Assembly: GCA_010909165.1 (NCBI GenBank)
Contig: VJWM01000202.1
Span: 1-64,000 of the forward strand
Length of the DNA: 64,000 bases
Origin: Anthoceros angustus
Lineage: Eukaryota; Streptophyta; Anthocerotopsida; Anthocerotales; Anthocerotaceae
Direction of reading: 5' to 3'
Every line of letters starts with the position of its first letter. The stretch's first letter is position 1. The notes below the pieces were generated by a model that saw nothing but the letters and a program-made list of their open reading frames with translations, had not been told where the DNA came from and did no database searches. A program made the translations under genes and the position numbers. Shown one piece after another: positions 47,142-59,711 of this stretch.

Positions 47142-50100
47142 TCATTCCAAAGGCGCACAAGACAAACCCAGCATGCCCTCCATGACATTTTTCAAGGCCT
47201 GCAAATTCAAGGCCAAATCATTTATCGACAATACTCGAGGGGTGAAAAGACACGAATCGACTGAGTGCGAACAAACAAACACAGAGTCAGGGACAAAGGG
47301 GTTACCTCGGTTGCGAATTGCGCCTTTTGGAACAGGAGCTCATTCATCGCTTCAGCAGGTCTTTCAAACACACTGTAGAAGGACTCGAAAAACACAGCTC
47401 TGCACAACCCAGCCACCCTTAGCAAAACGGATGTGTTTCTTGAATTTTTTGGTCTTAAATAACCTGTCACTAATGAAGGAGCTTACTGCGACTCTTTCGT
47501 GTTTACATCCACCATTTGATCAAACTTTCTGACCAGAATCTCTGCAGCGGCTGGGGACATGCCATAGAGGATGAGGGTTTCCAAAGTGCGAGGAAATTGG
47601 TCCTGTCACATGTTGAAAAAGCGCGGAGTTCACACAAGAGCTCCAGCAATGCATGCTGTCTCAAAGAAGTCACAGTCTCTTACCACCAGCCGAAACAAGA
47701 TCCGTTGAAGCAAAACATGATCGATGGAGAAAACCTTGGCAATGGCACTTTTAGCCTCCTCCAACTTCTCACCAGCACATCTCGCTTCAGGATCAACAGC
47801 TACTTGCTCATTTTCAACCAACGATGCCACGCTGAGAACAAGAGTAATCAGGTACTGGGCCTCTGATGGTGTAAAGTTGTTGACAGCAGAGGCACCCTCC
47901 GTAAGCTTAGCTGTTGTGCTTGGCAACTGTTCCATTTGTGAGCCATCTTTGACACAACCAATGGCCCCTTGGCCAACTAGCTTCAAGCTGTGGGACGATT
48001 GATCACCGTCTACTGATTTGTTCGCTTTGTCCACAGTATCAGCAAGCCAGGAACCTTGCAGTTCTGCTACCATGCGGTCCTGAGGAAAATATGATAAATT
48101 GGAATGTCACTGGAGGCAGTTACTGTAACAAGGACAATCGACACAGGAATAGGGAGCGGCGGCTACCTTCTCAGTATCTACAAGGCTGATCGTTGGGATA
48201 ATAGAAGCCACCAGAGATACATGACAGCCGGTCACGGGAGAGACATTAGCCAGTCTGGATTCGAAACCCAACTGCAGTATTGAAAGACATATCTTGAAGA
48301 TGCTCTTCTAGTCTTGCCAGACGAGATTCATCACCTTACCTCGCTATGATTCGGCGCAGGTAGTATGCATCCATGTGAGTGCCTAATGCTGATGATATTG
48401 CTGAAGGCCACCAAAAGTTAACAGCAATTGTTACACTCTCACTGTTCACCTGGTGATACCTGAAGCCAAGTGTTTTTCATTCAACACTCATCGCTGTCTG
48501 CTGACCAAAAAGAAATCTCAAAGACAACGCTGCAAAGAGAACTTTACAAGAAGAAACAATTGTTCCTCTCATGTATGTCCATCCAGCTCTGCAAGATATG
48601 GACTGATTAAGAAGTACCAGCCTTCAGGAATGAAAAGTGCATCCCCTGCCTTCAAAGACACAGTCCGGGAGCACTCCATGGCTCCCTTAAAGCGCGGATG
48701 AAGCTCCAGATCAGGCTCCACAAAATCAACGGCACTGGAATTGCGAAGAAAGACCAGCATATTGAAGTATATCAAGCACACATATACGGACACAGAAACA
48801 TCCCTCTTAAGATACAAAGCACCCAAGGCAGCAGCCAGTTGGCACCCAAGACAACTTACATTTACCTGTGATTTGATGACTCCCCATAAATGGGACAGGG
48901 ATATAAGGTCACAGCAGCTGAAGGTGGCCACAACATCACTGCAGTACGAGGAGAGCAAGACGACAGTTATCAAGGAAGGTTGATTCGTAGCCCACTAGGA
49001 TAGCATATTGTTTGAACAGCTGTACCTTCCTTCGATCCAACCACCACGCAGAGCAAGTTGTGGAAGGGATCGTAGTGGATGCTGGATCTGGATCCATTCA
49101 CACTCATCCACATATTAATGTTTGACACGTCCTCAATCTTCAAAAATCCTGGCTAAAAAGGACCCGATCACAAATTTAGGCAGTGCAGCGGGCCAAAAGC
49201 AATAAGCTTGCTGACAGAACACATGCTGAAACACCAGCTTCATCTGAGGACGCCACTAATAGAGAGAGAAAGTGCACCCCCCGCAGAATCCCTTCTAAAT
49301 CGTACATTACTTACCACAGAGATATCCTCCATCAAACATCCTAAAGGAGCAGTATTGCTTGAACTTTTGTACATAGGTACCTGCAGCCAAAGAAATATGG
49401 TCACGAGCCATTTCACAAGTAACCTGCGAGCAGGGAGAGTTCTCTTTCTGCAAAAGATAAGTGCAAAACTCTCGGTACGGGAGTCCAAAAGCATCACTGG
49501 GACCTGGGCAAGATATAAGTGATGTTGATGAGCGACTCCACCCAACGTTGTCCCCTCTTCATCTCCTGTTGCTCTCGATGCAGTATCTGGCAACAAGTCT
49601 AATGCAGTGCTAGGAAATAGGATGTCATGTCCTTGCAATGATGCGATGGCTAGATCCAGGAAGTCACTGAATAAAACTTGTGTCTGCAGGTATTCACAGT
49701 CTAGGTCAAGCACATAGTAAGTAGCAACGCTTAGAAAATCATCCTGCAATCTCACCCGATTATGCTTTCCGAGTTCTCCAGTAAAAACCTGCCCACGACT
49801 TGACCCCATGGCTACCACATCACAGTTGCCAGCCGCCTCCTGCATCACATGCAAACGGGGGAAATTGACTCTTCTCATCCTTCCAGTGGTGACCATCAAG
49901 CCTGTTGCAGCGACACCTGGATCACCTTCAAATATTGTAAGCCACCCTTGCGGGAATCCCAGCTTCTAAAAGCCTTCCACTCCTGGACAGCACCACCCAG
50001 CACCTGCACAATCCTAACGCCCATGAGGACCCTTCAGCGAGTGTCAGTGGTAGTCTTCATAAACAGAACGTAGAACGTACCACCGGCAGGTTGCGCAGCT

Positions 50101-50167
50101 CGACACATGACTTGAAGCTAGTGGCCGAGGGCACGTCCTCCAAGTGCTGGACACTCCACTTCTCCAT
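47142..50167 (-). CDS. JmjC/cupin-type Fe(II)/2-oxoglutarate oxygenase, 13 exons, 572 aa
   Basis: Exons (minus): 50167-50081, 50003-49926, 49839-49504, 49380-49315, 49152-49026, 48938-48866, 48734-48618, 48459-48340, 48254-48167, 48079-47684, 47602-47507, 47383-47306, 47198-47142; the frame closes exactly. The core is a cupin_8/JmjC fold: GSRSSIHYDPFHNLLCVVVG gives the Fe ligands His215 and Asp217, VMLWPPSAAVTLYP follows, and FIPEGWYHQVNSESVTIAVN gives the distal His297. A helical C-terminal extension of about 240 residues follows. The layout resembles plant JmjC-only proteins (JMJ31-like) and, more distantly, TYW5. Substrate (histone, other protein or tRNA) cannot be told from sequence. The exon 9 acceptor was chosen because the alternatives introduce stops. 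Confidence 0.85.
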
Positions 50168-51365
50168 GAGACAGTGGTGTACCAAAGCTTGCTACCTGTT
50201 GAACGTATTGCCCAGTCCAACCCTACTCTCTGCTGCTCAAGCACATAACTGATGGATAATTGCTGGATGTGATACGGCTGCAGATTTTGTTACAAGTCGG
50301 ATGATAAACGCACATACAAGTAATCGTTGCGGGCGGCTATGGACCCATCATCTTCATTACTTGCCAGGGTCCGTTCACCTTATCAGCCTCCATCCTGATC
50401 TTTCATCTTCACCATTCCATGGGCATTCATCCATTTCATTCATATGCGTTCCTTTCGTTTAGCAATTAGACACCGTTCATCTTAGTCATCATCCTGGTCT
50501 TTCCATCTTCACCGTGCCATATTCATACGCGTTTTCGTTTGGCAAATATAGACGGGCTCGTGCCGCTCGTGTGCCAGTCTTGTAGGGGATCGACGTGCTG
50601 TTCCTCGTGTCGCTGCTTTCCCTTTCGTCCCCTCCCGACGTTGCTAGACTGTGCCTGTCTTGTCTGATTTTTTAGCCTTACAGGACAACTGGCCGGTAAT
50701 TGGATGCGTTTTGCGCGGGGAAGGCAAACTGGGTGTCCCTACCTGCCACAAGAGGCGGTGCCGCTCGATTTCATGTCCGGGAACGGAATTATCGAGCACT
50801 TCTGAGGCTGATCCGGCCTCGTGGCTGGATGGAAATGGCCTCCGCGTTGTTGCTGTACGGCTTCTCTGCATCGCCTTGACGAAGGTAGCGGGGCTTCTTG
50901 GCTTTGATTCCTGGCTTGCCGTTCTGTGTTGTCTGGTGCTCTTTCTCGTATCGATTCTTTCAATTGCCCGGCGGCCAAGAAGTGATTTCCAGCAACTGAG
51001 ATTCGAGCACCTGTGGCAGGGCAATCCAAGCTTCTGTGCTGCAGTTCTTGGCCTATTGATTTTTTGTTGTGAAAACTATTTGGGCTGTGTCGATCTTCTC
51101 CTCCTGCCCTTCCTCATCCGTCTTGTTCAGCGGTTCCGACGTATTGGCCGTGCCTGGTGGTTTGGGACTGTGAGAACAGCCATTGTGGTATGGTTGAATG
51201 CAGGGCAGGAAGCCGAGTCTCTGAATCCCGGGGACCCATGTGAGGATGTCTAATAGTATGTCGGATTACGCAGGTGAGCGTCGGATATCGAATCAGTGGC
51301 TTCATAGGGGTGGAGACAGGTGTAAGGAAAACGATGCTGCTGCGGGATAGTATGTTTGCCAGACA
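50168..51365. other. Divergent intergenic between JmjC and EXS genes
   Basis: About 1.2 kb holding both promoters and leaders. A 200-codon open frame (50,651-51,253, +) contains no ATG and no known domain and is not called. Two related CCATTTCATTCATATGCGTT / CCATATTCATACGCGTT segments lie at about 50,432 and 50,516. Confidence 0.45.
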
Positions 51366-54160
51366 ATGGCGTCACTTCCCCTCATCCCCACCCCAGTGAA
51401 AAATCCACTTCTACGACGCAGTGGTAGCCGTGCGACTATTGACCCGGGTACGTTAGACGCACAATTCTGTCTGGATATGGGATATTTGGACTGGCATGTA
51501 TGTGAGCATCAGTTTGGGAATAGAATCGCTTACACGCGATGGCGCCACCGGAGGTTGCAGCTTTTGGGCTTGAGGAAAATGATTCTACGATAGGAGGTCT
51601 GGACCAGTCCATCATGAAGCTTGACGAGTCACCAAAAGCAGCAGGCCTTGCAGCTGTCCCACCACTCTCTAGCAGGAAATTCTGCAGGCTGCAGGTTGGT
51701 ATTCTGCTGTGTGAAACACCAAGTGGTGATTCAGTTTGCCCGTCGGGATGATCCTTTGCTGGACTGTAAAGCTGTTCCTTCTTCACTTGCAGGGATTTTT
51801 GTGGACAGCATGGATTGTGCTTTGTGGCAAGGTATGACCTTGCTGATCTCGTTACTCTAAACCGAGGGTGTTTCGGAGTTGTACCAGCAGCAGTAATACC
51901 AGCAGCAGTAATGTTCACTTCTGGCGTTCGAGGACCTTTTTTCATGCCACATGTTCTTGTTTCATCTGTTTGCAGATTGCCATGCATTCCATACACAGGA
52001 TGAGTCCCAGCGCTCTTCATAGTTTTTCCCATGAAGCATTTTTGTTCTACACTCCTGTGTTCATGGTGGTAAGGATGTGTTTCTTTGAAATTGGTTTTCA
52101 AATCAGTTATGTGCATGCTCTGACGAGACACCTGCTTTGGTATTTCTGCAGGGATTGATGGTGTTTTTGTGGGGTATCAATGTACGTGTATTTCTACAGT
52201 CACGGGTGAATTATCCAAGGGTGTTTGATCTTGACCACAACCATTTGAACCATTGGGATATATGGAAGGTATGCATGACATCAAACCGTCCACCTGCACC
52301 TATGGACTTGGCTCAAGTTAGTAGAAAAATTTTGCTTGTGCTATTTGAGTGTCGGTACTATGTATGCTGTACCGTGACTTGGGTTGTCTTTCTGCAGATT
52401 GCAAGTGGTCTGGTGGCAATCACAGTGACCAGTTTGACTTCATATTTGTACTTTTTCTCCTATGAAGCCTTGCAAAAGCTTGCAATTATGCAGCCAGTAC
52501 GTGTCTAAGAACCTTACGAAGCAGTTATTTGCCTTTGAGCATCGTGAGATTTGTCTTCGAAGAGTTCTACGTGGATATTGCAACTGTTTTGTTCTTCATT
52601 ATTCTTTTTTAATACTCTGGCTTGGATTCTGCGATAACTTCTGATTGGGGATTACAGATAATCCTCTACTCTCTGCTGCTATTGATCATAGCATTGCCGC
52701 TGGATGTCTTCTTCGTGTCATCACGCCTTTACTTCTTGAGCACCATGTGGAGGATGTGTCTACCACTGCAGGTAGGAGGGAAGGGGTTGTAGTGAAAGGC
52801 GTGTTAACTAAACTCAGTTCTTTCCATGCCTTAGGCTGGGTTGTAATATCTTGTGTGGTTGTCCAGGAAAGGTTTTATGAAGATAGTCAACTAATGGACG
52901 TATTTGACATTTGCAGCCCATTACATTTGCGGACTTCTTCTTAGCTGATGTGCTCACTTCAATGGCAAAGGTATTTAAGAGGCATAATCACACCCTATGG
53001 CCATCAGGGCAAAGGAGCAGCTCTGTTTTTCTTTGCAGTACTTCGGCTTCAAGGGTTGTGGTATTTTAAAATGTATTTTGGTCCTCATTTGCAGGTCGTA
53101 TCAGCTTTTGAACGATCACTTTGCAGAATGGCCAATTACCCGGTTAGATTTGGATTCATGTCTCAACTCTTCTTAGAGATTTAGAATGACGCTGGTAGGA
53201 TTGTGTGCAGGTAAGAGTGTCCGCTCTATAATTGTGACTGTGTTGATCTGCAGACTACTTCAAAGTTTGACATGCTAGTGGTCAAAAGCCTCAATGAGAC
53301 GTGTGGTGCAAACTCATTGTGGGTGCCAGGCATTCTTGCTGTCCCATATCTCTGCAGACTTTTGCAGTGTGTAAGGCAATACAGCGACACCAAGGAAAAA
53401 AACTGTCTTTTCAATGGTAAGCTCTATTCCAAATGATGTGATGTGGTGCTTCAAACCATGAGCGACTTCGTTGTCCCTAACTTCTTCTATTCGTTACCTG
53501 ACCAGCTTTGAAGTATGCAACTGCATTTCCCGTGATATTTTTGTCTGCGGCACATTATCAGTTCCCTGATTTGTGGGAAGGAACCTACAAGCCACTCTGG
53601 ATAATCTTTGCTGCAATCAACTCTTGCTATTCATTCTATTGGGACATGACTCGTGATTGGGACCTTGAGTAAGTGCGCCCCTCTTCTTCTTCAGTTAACC
53701 ATGATGTTTCCCCGGAGAAAGGATACTTGTTCATATCCACCTGGCTATCCCGCGGTTAGGTTGTTCTTTTCGGGCAAGTGGAAGTCAAAACATTCTCCTT
53801 TGCGACCGACCCTGCTGTACAACAGGCGATGGGTGAGATTTGTGTTTGAGAGACCGGTAGCTGCAGCTGGCATTTCTTTATCTTAGTGACGGTACTGGTT
53901 AACACTAACACTTGCGACTTGAGCAGGTCTACTACTGGGCTATTGGGAGCAACCTCTTGCTGCGCATTTCATGGACGTACAAGCATTCTGCTCATTTGGA
54001 TCATATGTTCAGGACAGTTTTGTTTTCTGGTTTGGAAATGCTCCGTCGCTTTCAGTGGATTTTTTTCAGAGTTGAGGCTGAGAACATTAGGATGACCGCC
54101 AAAAGTTTAGAACTTCCAGTAGATTCGGAAGCTCTACTAGCCACTAATCACCAGGTGTGA
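51366..54160 (+). CDS. EXS (ERD1/XPR1/SYG1) domain membrane protein without SPX, 13 exons, 470 aa
   Basis: Exons: 51366-51447, 51561-51694, 51793-51831, 51976-52068, 52152-52268, 52398-52496, 52658-52771, 52917-52970, 53095-53142, 53254-53416, 53506-53668, 53760-53832, 53927-54160; the frame closes exactly. A short N-terminal tail (NPLLRRSGSRATIDP) replaces the SPX domain of PHO1/XPR1. Multiple TM helices follow. The EXS block shows GLMVFLWGINVRVF, DLDHNHLNHWDIWK, PLQPITFADFFLADVLTSMA, RLLQCVRQYSDT, YQFPDLWEGTYKPLWIIFA, SCYSFYWDMTRDWDL and VYYWAIGSNLLLRISW. SPX-less EXS proteins are related to yeast Erd1, a Golgi protein needed for glycosylation and phosphate recycling, so a Golgi phosphate-export role is plausible but inferred. 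Confidence 0.9.
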
Positions 54161-55150
54161 GCCACCGATGCCGATTTTTGCTCCATGTCCTACCTGTGAG
54201 GACACAACAGGCATGGATTTCTTTTTTCCTGCTCCTTTCAAGGTTCCGGGAGGCCGGCCCGGCCTGGGTGCGGGCGGTTTTGCCCAGATCTTTATCAGCA
54301 AGAATTTCGCCTGTTTGGTCTGTTGGGTTGCGGGCTTGAGATATCGATGGATACTCCCCCCGTGAAGCATATTACGGAAACCTTGATTCGTTACATTAAA
54401 CCTTAGGAAAATACCTCGGTGGGTTTGCAAGGGAAACCTGACCTTTCCCCTCGCAACTCGTCCACCTGCGAGAGGAAGTCACGAGTGACGCCTCGAAGAT
54501 CCACCTTCATGAACAGTGATGAGGACAGGATGCCAAGCATGCAAGAGAGAGTCTGAAGGGGAGGGCACGCTCCCTGCAAGACACTTATGAAGCAAGAGGA
54601 AGTCTCGAACGGGAGACAACGCCTCCTGCAAGACACTAACGAAGCAAGCCTGCAAAGACGCTGAAACTCAAGCCAACCCCGATGTATAAGCACCTCATTC
54701 TTTAGCGAGGTGAGCAGACCTGTACATTTATGCCTGTCTATCCGCTTACTCACAAACTCTCATTTTTGAACTAAGATCTGAAGCCCTGAGTCATCACGTC
54801 TTACTTCTTATACATAGCTAGGTAAAGGAGAAAAGATCACTAGGGAATAACAACCCTAACAGCTACCTACACACTCTGCCGTTTTCTGTCCTAACAGGTT
54901 CTAATGAGTTATCGGTTATGTCTCGGAGAGCATAACCGTCACTCCCCCGATGTCGGATATGGAAAGGGATACCTAATACGAAACTTGGCCTGAAGTACGT
55001 GTGATTCATAGTCCTATTTCTTACAACTTTTATTCAGTTTTGTCTCAGCCTTTCCGGGGAAATTAATCAAATATGGTCAATATGGCCTTGGCAAATGAGG
55101 TTTAGCTGAGTTTTATTATGTGAGATTGTAAAGACGCTAAGCACTCATTC

Positions 55151-55316
55151 CGCTGCGATTGTGCTACAACCCATAATTTGTTGGGGAGTGATAGGAGGTG
55201 GTTGCTGCTGGGGCTCCAACTAGGTTAATTACTCGCTGCGATTGTGCTATAATCCATAATTTGCTGGGGAGTGATAGGAGGTAGTTGTTGCTGGGGCTCC
55301 AACTTGGTCAATTACT
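55151..55316. repeat. 83-bp tandem duplication
   Basis: CGCTGCGATTGTGCTAYAAY begins copies at 55151 and 55234. Each contains GGGGAGTGATAGGAGGT and ends in a GGGGCTCCAACTWGGTYAAT block. The copies differ at several sites. Confidence 0.85.
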
Positions 55317-56395
55317 TGTTGCTCTGCATTTAATAAGATCAGTTTCAACCTAACAAGAAATCATACAAAGAACCCGAAACCTATTAAGCCACACATAGAA
55401 GGTTTGTACAACATTCTGGCTTTTAGTTCTAAAAAACCTTTACCCAATTATGTCACACATAGTTGAGTTTTTTTGCAAAAAAGGATACTGATTAAATTTT
55501 ACAGGATTTGGAAAACTAACGTCATGAAGCAATTCGGCTTCCTATCCACTCTCTAACACAACTTGGGCTAGCTTAAGAAAACCTTCAGCCTACGCAAAGG
55601 CTGAAATAGCATGTCCATACGGACCCGCTTGTGAATCTCCTGTTTGGTTGAGCCAACAAGAGCCCGCTGATGTCACACACGTTTGGGACGCACCAATTTG
55701 ATGGATAAAGATCGGGGCCAGGGTGAACAGGCTTCGATGAACAAGGGAAATTGCTCTCCTGATTACCTAAATGATGGTCATGGCATCAGCCAAGGGAACA
55801 CCAACTAAAGGAGCAATTTGCACCAACAGCCCGAGTATCTACACAAATCCGTTTAAACTCCACTGAGCTTTTGCCTGCACCACCTCATCCTAGTGCTACA
55901 ACTCCACCTCCACTGCTGTTGTATGGACCAAAGTACGGAACTGCCTCAGATCTTGAACTCTAAAATGAGACAGCCAGCCAAAATAGGGGGCTACCTCATC
56001 ACAAAGTAAATCATCTTTTTCCTTAATCAGACTCTGGAGCATACTCCAACTGCTGCATTTGCTAATGAAGACACCCCCCGTCAGCAATAAGCCAAGAAGG
56101 AATGCACGTTGCTCATGGGAAGCCAAGAGCCCTTTCGAATTTCCTCCATAGTTGAGTTGAAGGCATGGGTAGCTCGTTTTGAAGCTTGTAACATATATTG
56201 TAGATTCTCTAGGCGAATGTGAGAGATGTTAGCATGATTTTCAAAGATGCAGATACTTATGACTAACACCTCATATAAGTGCGGGTACAACCTCATTTTC
56301 TCACACACCTCTCAGTTTTTGCTGACACCATGATCGACCCCCATCCATCTTGAAATGTGCCTAAGCAACTTGGCTTGTCCCAAAAGCCACACAGG

Positions 56396-56489
56396 GCTCG
56401 CACCACTCAAAAGAACTACATAGGACACTAAACTAGGAACACGCTCGCACCACTCAAAAGAACTACATAGGACACTAAACTAGGAACAC
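56396..56489. repeat. Perfect 47-bp tandem duplication
   Basis: The 47 bases beginning GCTCGCACCACTCAAAAGAA at 56396 are repeated directly from 56443. I see no differences between the copies, so the event is recent. Confidence 0.9.
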
Positions 56490-58072
56490 ACAAGTCCGTA
56501 CTGCGCTACTAAACAACCCGATAACACAACTATAAATAAGTTGAAAAAACACACTACCACATTCATTATTGTAAGATAACACACGTTAAGTTCAATCACA
56601 ATCTAATGATACCGCCATAGATTTGATTTCAACTGTAACAAGCCTATCATTGTATGAGTTTGTGTGTTGGTGGGTTTCTTTATTTCTTGACTAGTGGACA
56701 TATTTTTTTTGCACCATTGTCTCTTGATATTTTTAAGGGTAAATATTTTCTAGGAATTTTTTCTTTTGAATTAATTCAAGTATCTATCATATCTCTTATT
56801 TTGTAGATAATGTGACAGGTTGGGTAATAAATATCTTCTCCAAAGGTACTAATATGCAATTAATTTTTGTTAGGGTTATGCATAGCTGCAAGATACGTAT
56901 TATTCAACCCTTGAATGACGAAGGATTTTTTCAATGATGTTTTTGCTTAAATATTCATTATAATTTTTTGGATGACATATTAATATTTTGCATTTTTTGG
57001 GCAACACCATAACATGTAATTTTCCCACAACTTGGTTTCTTAGTTTTCGAGTGGAATCTTTTGCTGCTTTCCAGTCCACGCTTCTTTGAGCAAACATTTC
57101 CATGAACACCCAGCACTGTCTTCTAGGCATGTGCAAAACAATGGAGTCAAAAAGTCACGTTTAATTGCCATAGAATTTTCACAAAGGCCAAAAACCTTGC
57201 AAGGGTCCCAATTGTGGTTACATGAAAACTATGTTTCACATATATGCACCCATGTAAACGCACACAAAACCAGAAACTGCGTACACAGCAAATCATAGTT
57301 TGTAACAATAGGAGAGAGTAGCTTGCACGTCGTGGCACAAACACACTCTCCTCACAAGAGCAACACGCAAATTTCTCACACATCACTCTCGAAGTCATAG
57401 CTTTGGTCTCCTCATGACACTCTTGTACTGCATATCTAGAGGACAAGTTATGATCTGAACTTGTCCTCTGTGAAAGGGTTTATATATACTAGCCCTTGGC
57501 ATCGGCATATTCCTATGATACCCTATTGGCATCAACATATGCCGAAAATATCCTGAGAATACACTATAATATGCATATTGCTTGTGCTTATCCACTTAGC
57601 TATTGCTAGCCATGTGTAATTAACAATAATCCATGCTTAACTAACATAAGCGCTTTAGATTAATTAATACTAATTATTTAATAAAGATTAGTAATTGGGT
57701 TAATTAACACTAATCAAAACACTAAACCCCAAGATTAGTATCAAACAACATGACATAACTTCAAAAACGCCTTGCCCATGGACGCATGAGTCTCAATCGC
57801 AAGGGAAATGAAAGCATGGCCTTCCTTTATGGAGGTGTAGTTCGTGAACCTTGGTTGTCACGCATCCCTCCGCCGCCCAATTTGGAGTGTTCACATGCTT
57901 GCATACTACCGGTATCCCGAGTAGAGTCTTTTATAACCACATTTGCAGAAGACACCTGGTTCCTCGGGATAAAAAATAAGTCAGCTCTGAGAGAGACTCT
58001 GTTGACCCATGTGTAAGGGCAGTCCCTAAAAGCAAAAAATCTGTTCTTCTTGGCTATCGAGAATATGACTTC

Positions 58073-58255
58073 TCAAATGACGTCGTATGTCGCAATGTGT
58101 TGCCCACCATTTGGACAACGAGCAAGGTGGGTCCCAGAGTTGTCGAAGGGCCCCCCACAATTGCATGTTGTAAGAGAACAAGCTGGAGGTTGGACAAGGT
58201 CCAGGTAGAACCTCATCTCGCTAGAAAAAGAACCAGTGCAAAGGCCTAGATGCAA
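58073..58255 (-). mobile_element. Possible non-LTR retrotransposon C-terminal zinc-motif remnant
   Basis: The minus strand reads LTTCNCGGPFDNSGTHLARC then PNGGQHIATYDVI, which fits the C-x-C-G, D..G.H...C, GG...HD pattern found downstream of the reverse transcriptase in some non-LTR elements. Only about 60 codons are open and no RT core is present. Suggestive only. Confidence 0.35.
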
Positions 58256-58359
58256 GGTCGGGCCAGAAGCCAGGAACCTGCTCCCTTCCCCGGGTAAGAG
58301 CGGAGGCGAGCACGAGCGAGTCGGGGAATGAAGGAATCCGAAAGTAAAGCCTATTGCTC

Positions 58360-58620
58360 TTGCTCATATTGCTTCTTCTGGAGAGAGGCTTGAAACCCTC
58401 GCAAGGTATTCAGGAGAAACGAGGAAAAAGGAGGTAGGACTTTCTTGACCCAAGAGGGGAAGAGGCCCCCAGCCAACCTTAAGGACACATGCAGGGCAAA
58501 GGGCCCTTAAGGACACATACAGGGCAAAGGCCCTTGGCCAACCTTAAGGACACTTCCAACCTTAAGGACACTTTGAAGGGAAGGCCCCCCTCCTGTCCCC
58601 CTCCTCAACGCTTGAGACTT
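58360..58620. repeat. Dispersed repeat A, copy 2
   Basis: Related to 630-800 on the same strand. It carries an internal expansion of ACCTTAAGGACACAT/ACTT and AGGGCAAAGGCCCTT units (58,475-58,575) absent from copy 1. Confidence 0.55.
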
Positions 58621-59711
58621 TAGTATGGTTTGGACTTTGAAGTCTACATGTTTAGGACTTTGAAGTCTAAATGTTTAATCTTTCTTTCGATATTTTATAT
58701 ATTAGATTAAAAAAATTAATTGAAAAAATTATAATTCTTTGAGAGTCTTAGTCTTTGATACAAAAAAGAGTGGACTCCAAAATTGAACGTGAAGATTTTA
58801 TGTGAAAAAAAAGAGGTCCATCCACCCCGAGACGAGGGGAACAACCCTATGGAGGGCGAAGGGGACTCCAAAGGTGACTTCACTCGGGTGCACTAAGTTA
58901 CAAACGATCGAGCGTAGCAGGTTATTCTCCATCGTACAGTTCATACATAGTGGAGGCCACTGGCCTGACAACTATGCCGCCTTCATGTGAGGTGTCGCAC
59001 GGTGCACCGCCATGTTTGTACACATGTACAATTGTTCGTACGTACAACAGGGCTTCACGCGGCTGGAATGGATGGTCAGTGGGCATTGCGCAAGCGCCAA
59101 ATGGGCATTGCGCAAGCGCCAAATGGGCGAGGTGATGGGTGAAGCGCCATTTCACGTTTCCGAGGAGAAAATCACGGGCAGGCGGATAAGGCAGCGCGTG
59201 ATAATGTTCTAATTAACATATCAGGCATATCAACCCCAGTGCGAAATATCATGAAATTCTGAAAATAGAAATAGATACCAGAATTGGAGTGGCGGCCCGC
59301 GGCCAGGCCCGGCTTTGGCTCCAGTTCCAGCCTCCAGCAGTCCCTCTCCAGCTCCGACTCGCGTGTCTCGCGTTCCCCCAAACATCCCGCCTGTTCTCTT
59401 CTTTCCTCGCTTGACGGTACCAGCACTCTCTAACTTTCTCGGTGCCAGTCCCGCCGGCGTTCTGTTCTGATCTGATCTGCACACTTCACATTTTCCTCAC
59501 TCTCTGCAGCCTACTGCAGTTTCGCGGTCCGCGGGCGGGAGGCTCAGGAGCCAAGGTGCAGCATCAGCAGGCCCCCGTGGCCACCTACCCTCCAAAGCGG
59601 AACGCGAGGGCGACCGGCTGGTGGGGACACGGTCTCACGCATCCGCCATCGCCATCGCCATCGCCATCGGCAACGTCATCGTCTGCATCCAGCGGCCGCT
59701 TCCAGGGTAAC
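58621..59711. other. Intergenic and RING gene leader
   Basis: 58,620-58,800 is AT-rich. 59,082-59,127 contains GGGCATTGCGCAAGCGCCAAAT in tandem (period 21). From about 59,280 the sequence becomes C/T- and GC-rich and probably contains the RING gene promoter and leader. The frame is open from 59,442 but without an ATG until 59,712. Confidence 0.45.

Larger units (their letters stand above)
54161..58060. other. Repeat-rich intergenic region
   Basis: No gene supported. 54,470-54,660 has repeated YCCTGCAAGACACTWAYGAAGCAAG. Two tandem repeats are listed separately. Minus-strand frames at 55,896-56,308 and 57,147-57,595 have no recognised domain. The stretch from 56,500 to 57,800 is strongly AT-rich. 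I see transposon-like decay but no diagnostic protein motif here. Confidence 0.45.

Noticed and set aside
50651-51253. 200-codon plus-strand frame upstream of the EXS gene
   Set aside because: Contains no ATG codon and no recognisable domain; likely leader or promoter sequence.
30067-54160. Biosynthetic cluster around the terpene synthase
   Set aside because: Neighbours (DUF218, JmjC, PPR) are not typical terpene-pathway enzymes, and no P450, prenyltransferase or class II cyclase lies nearby.
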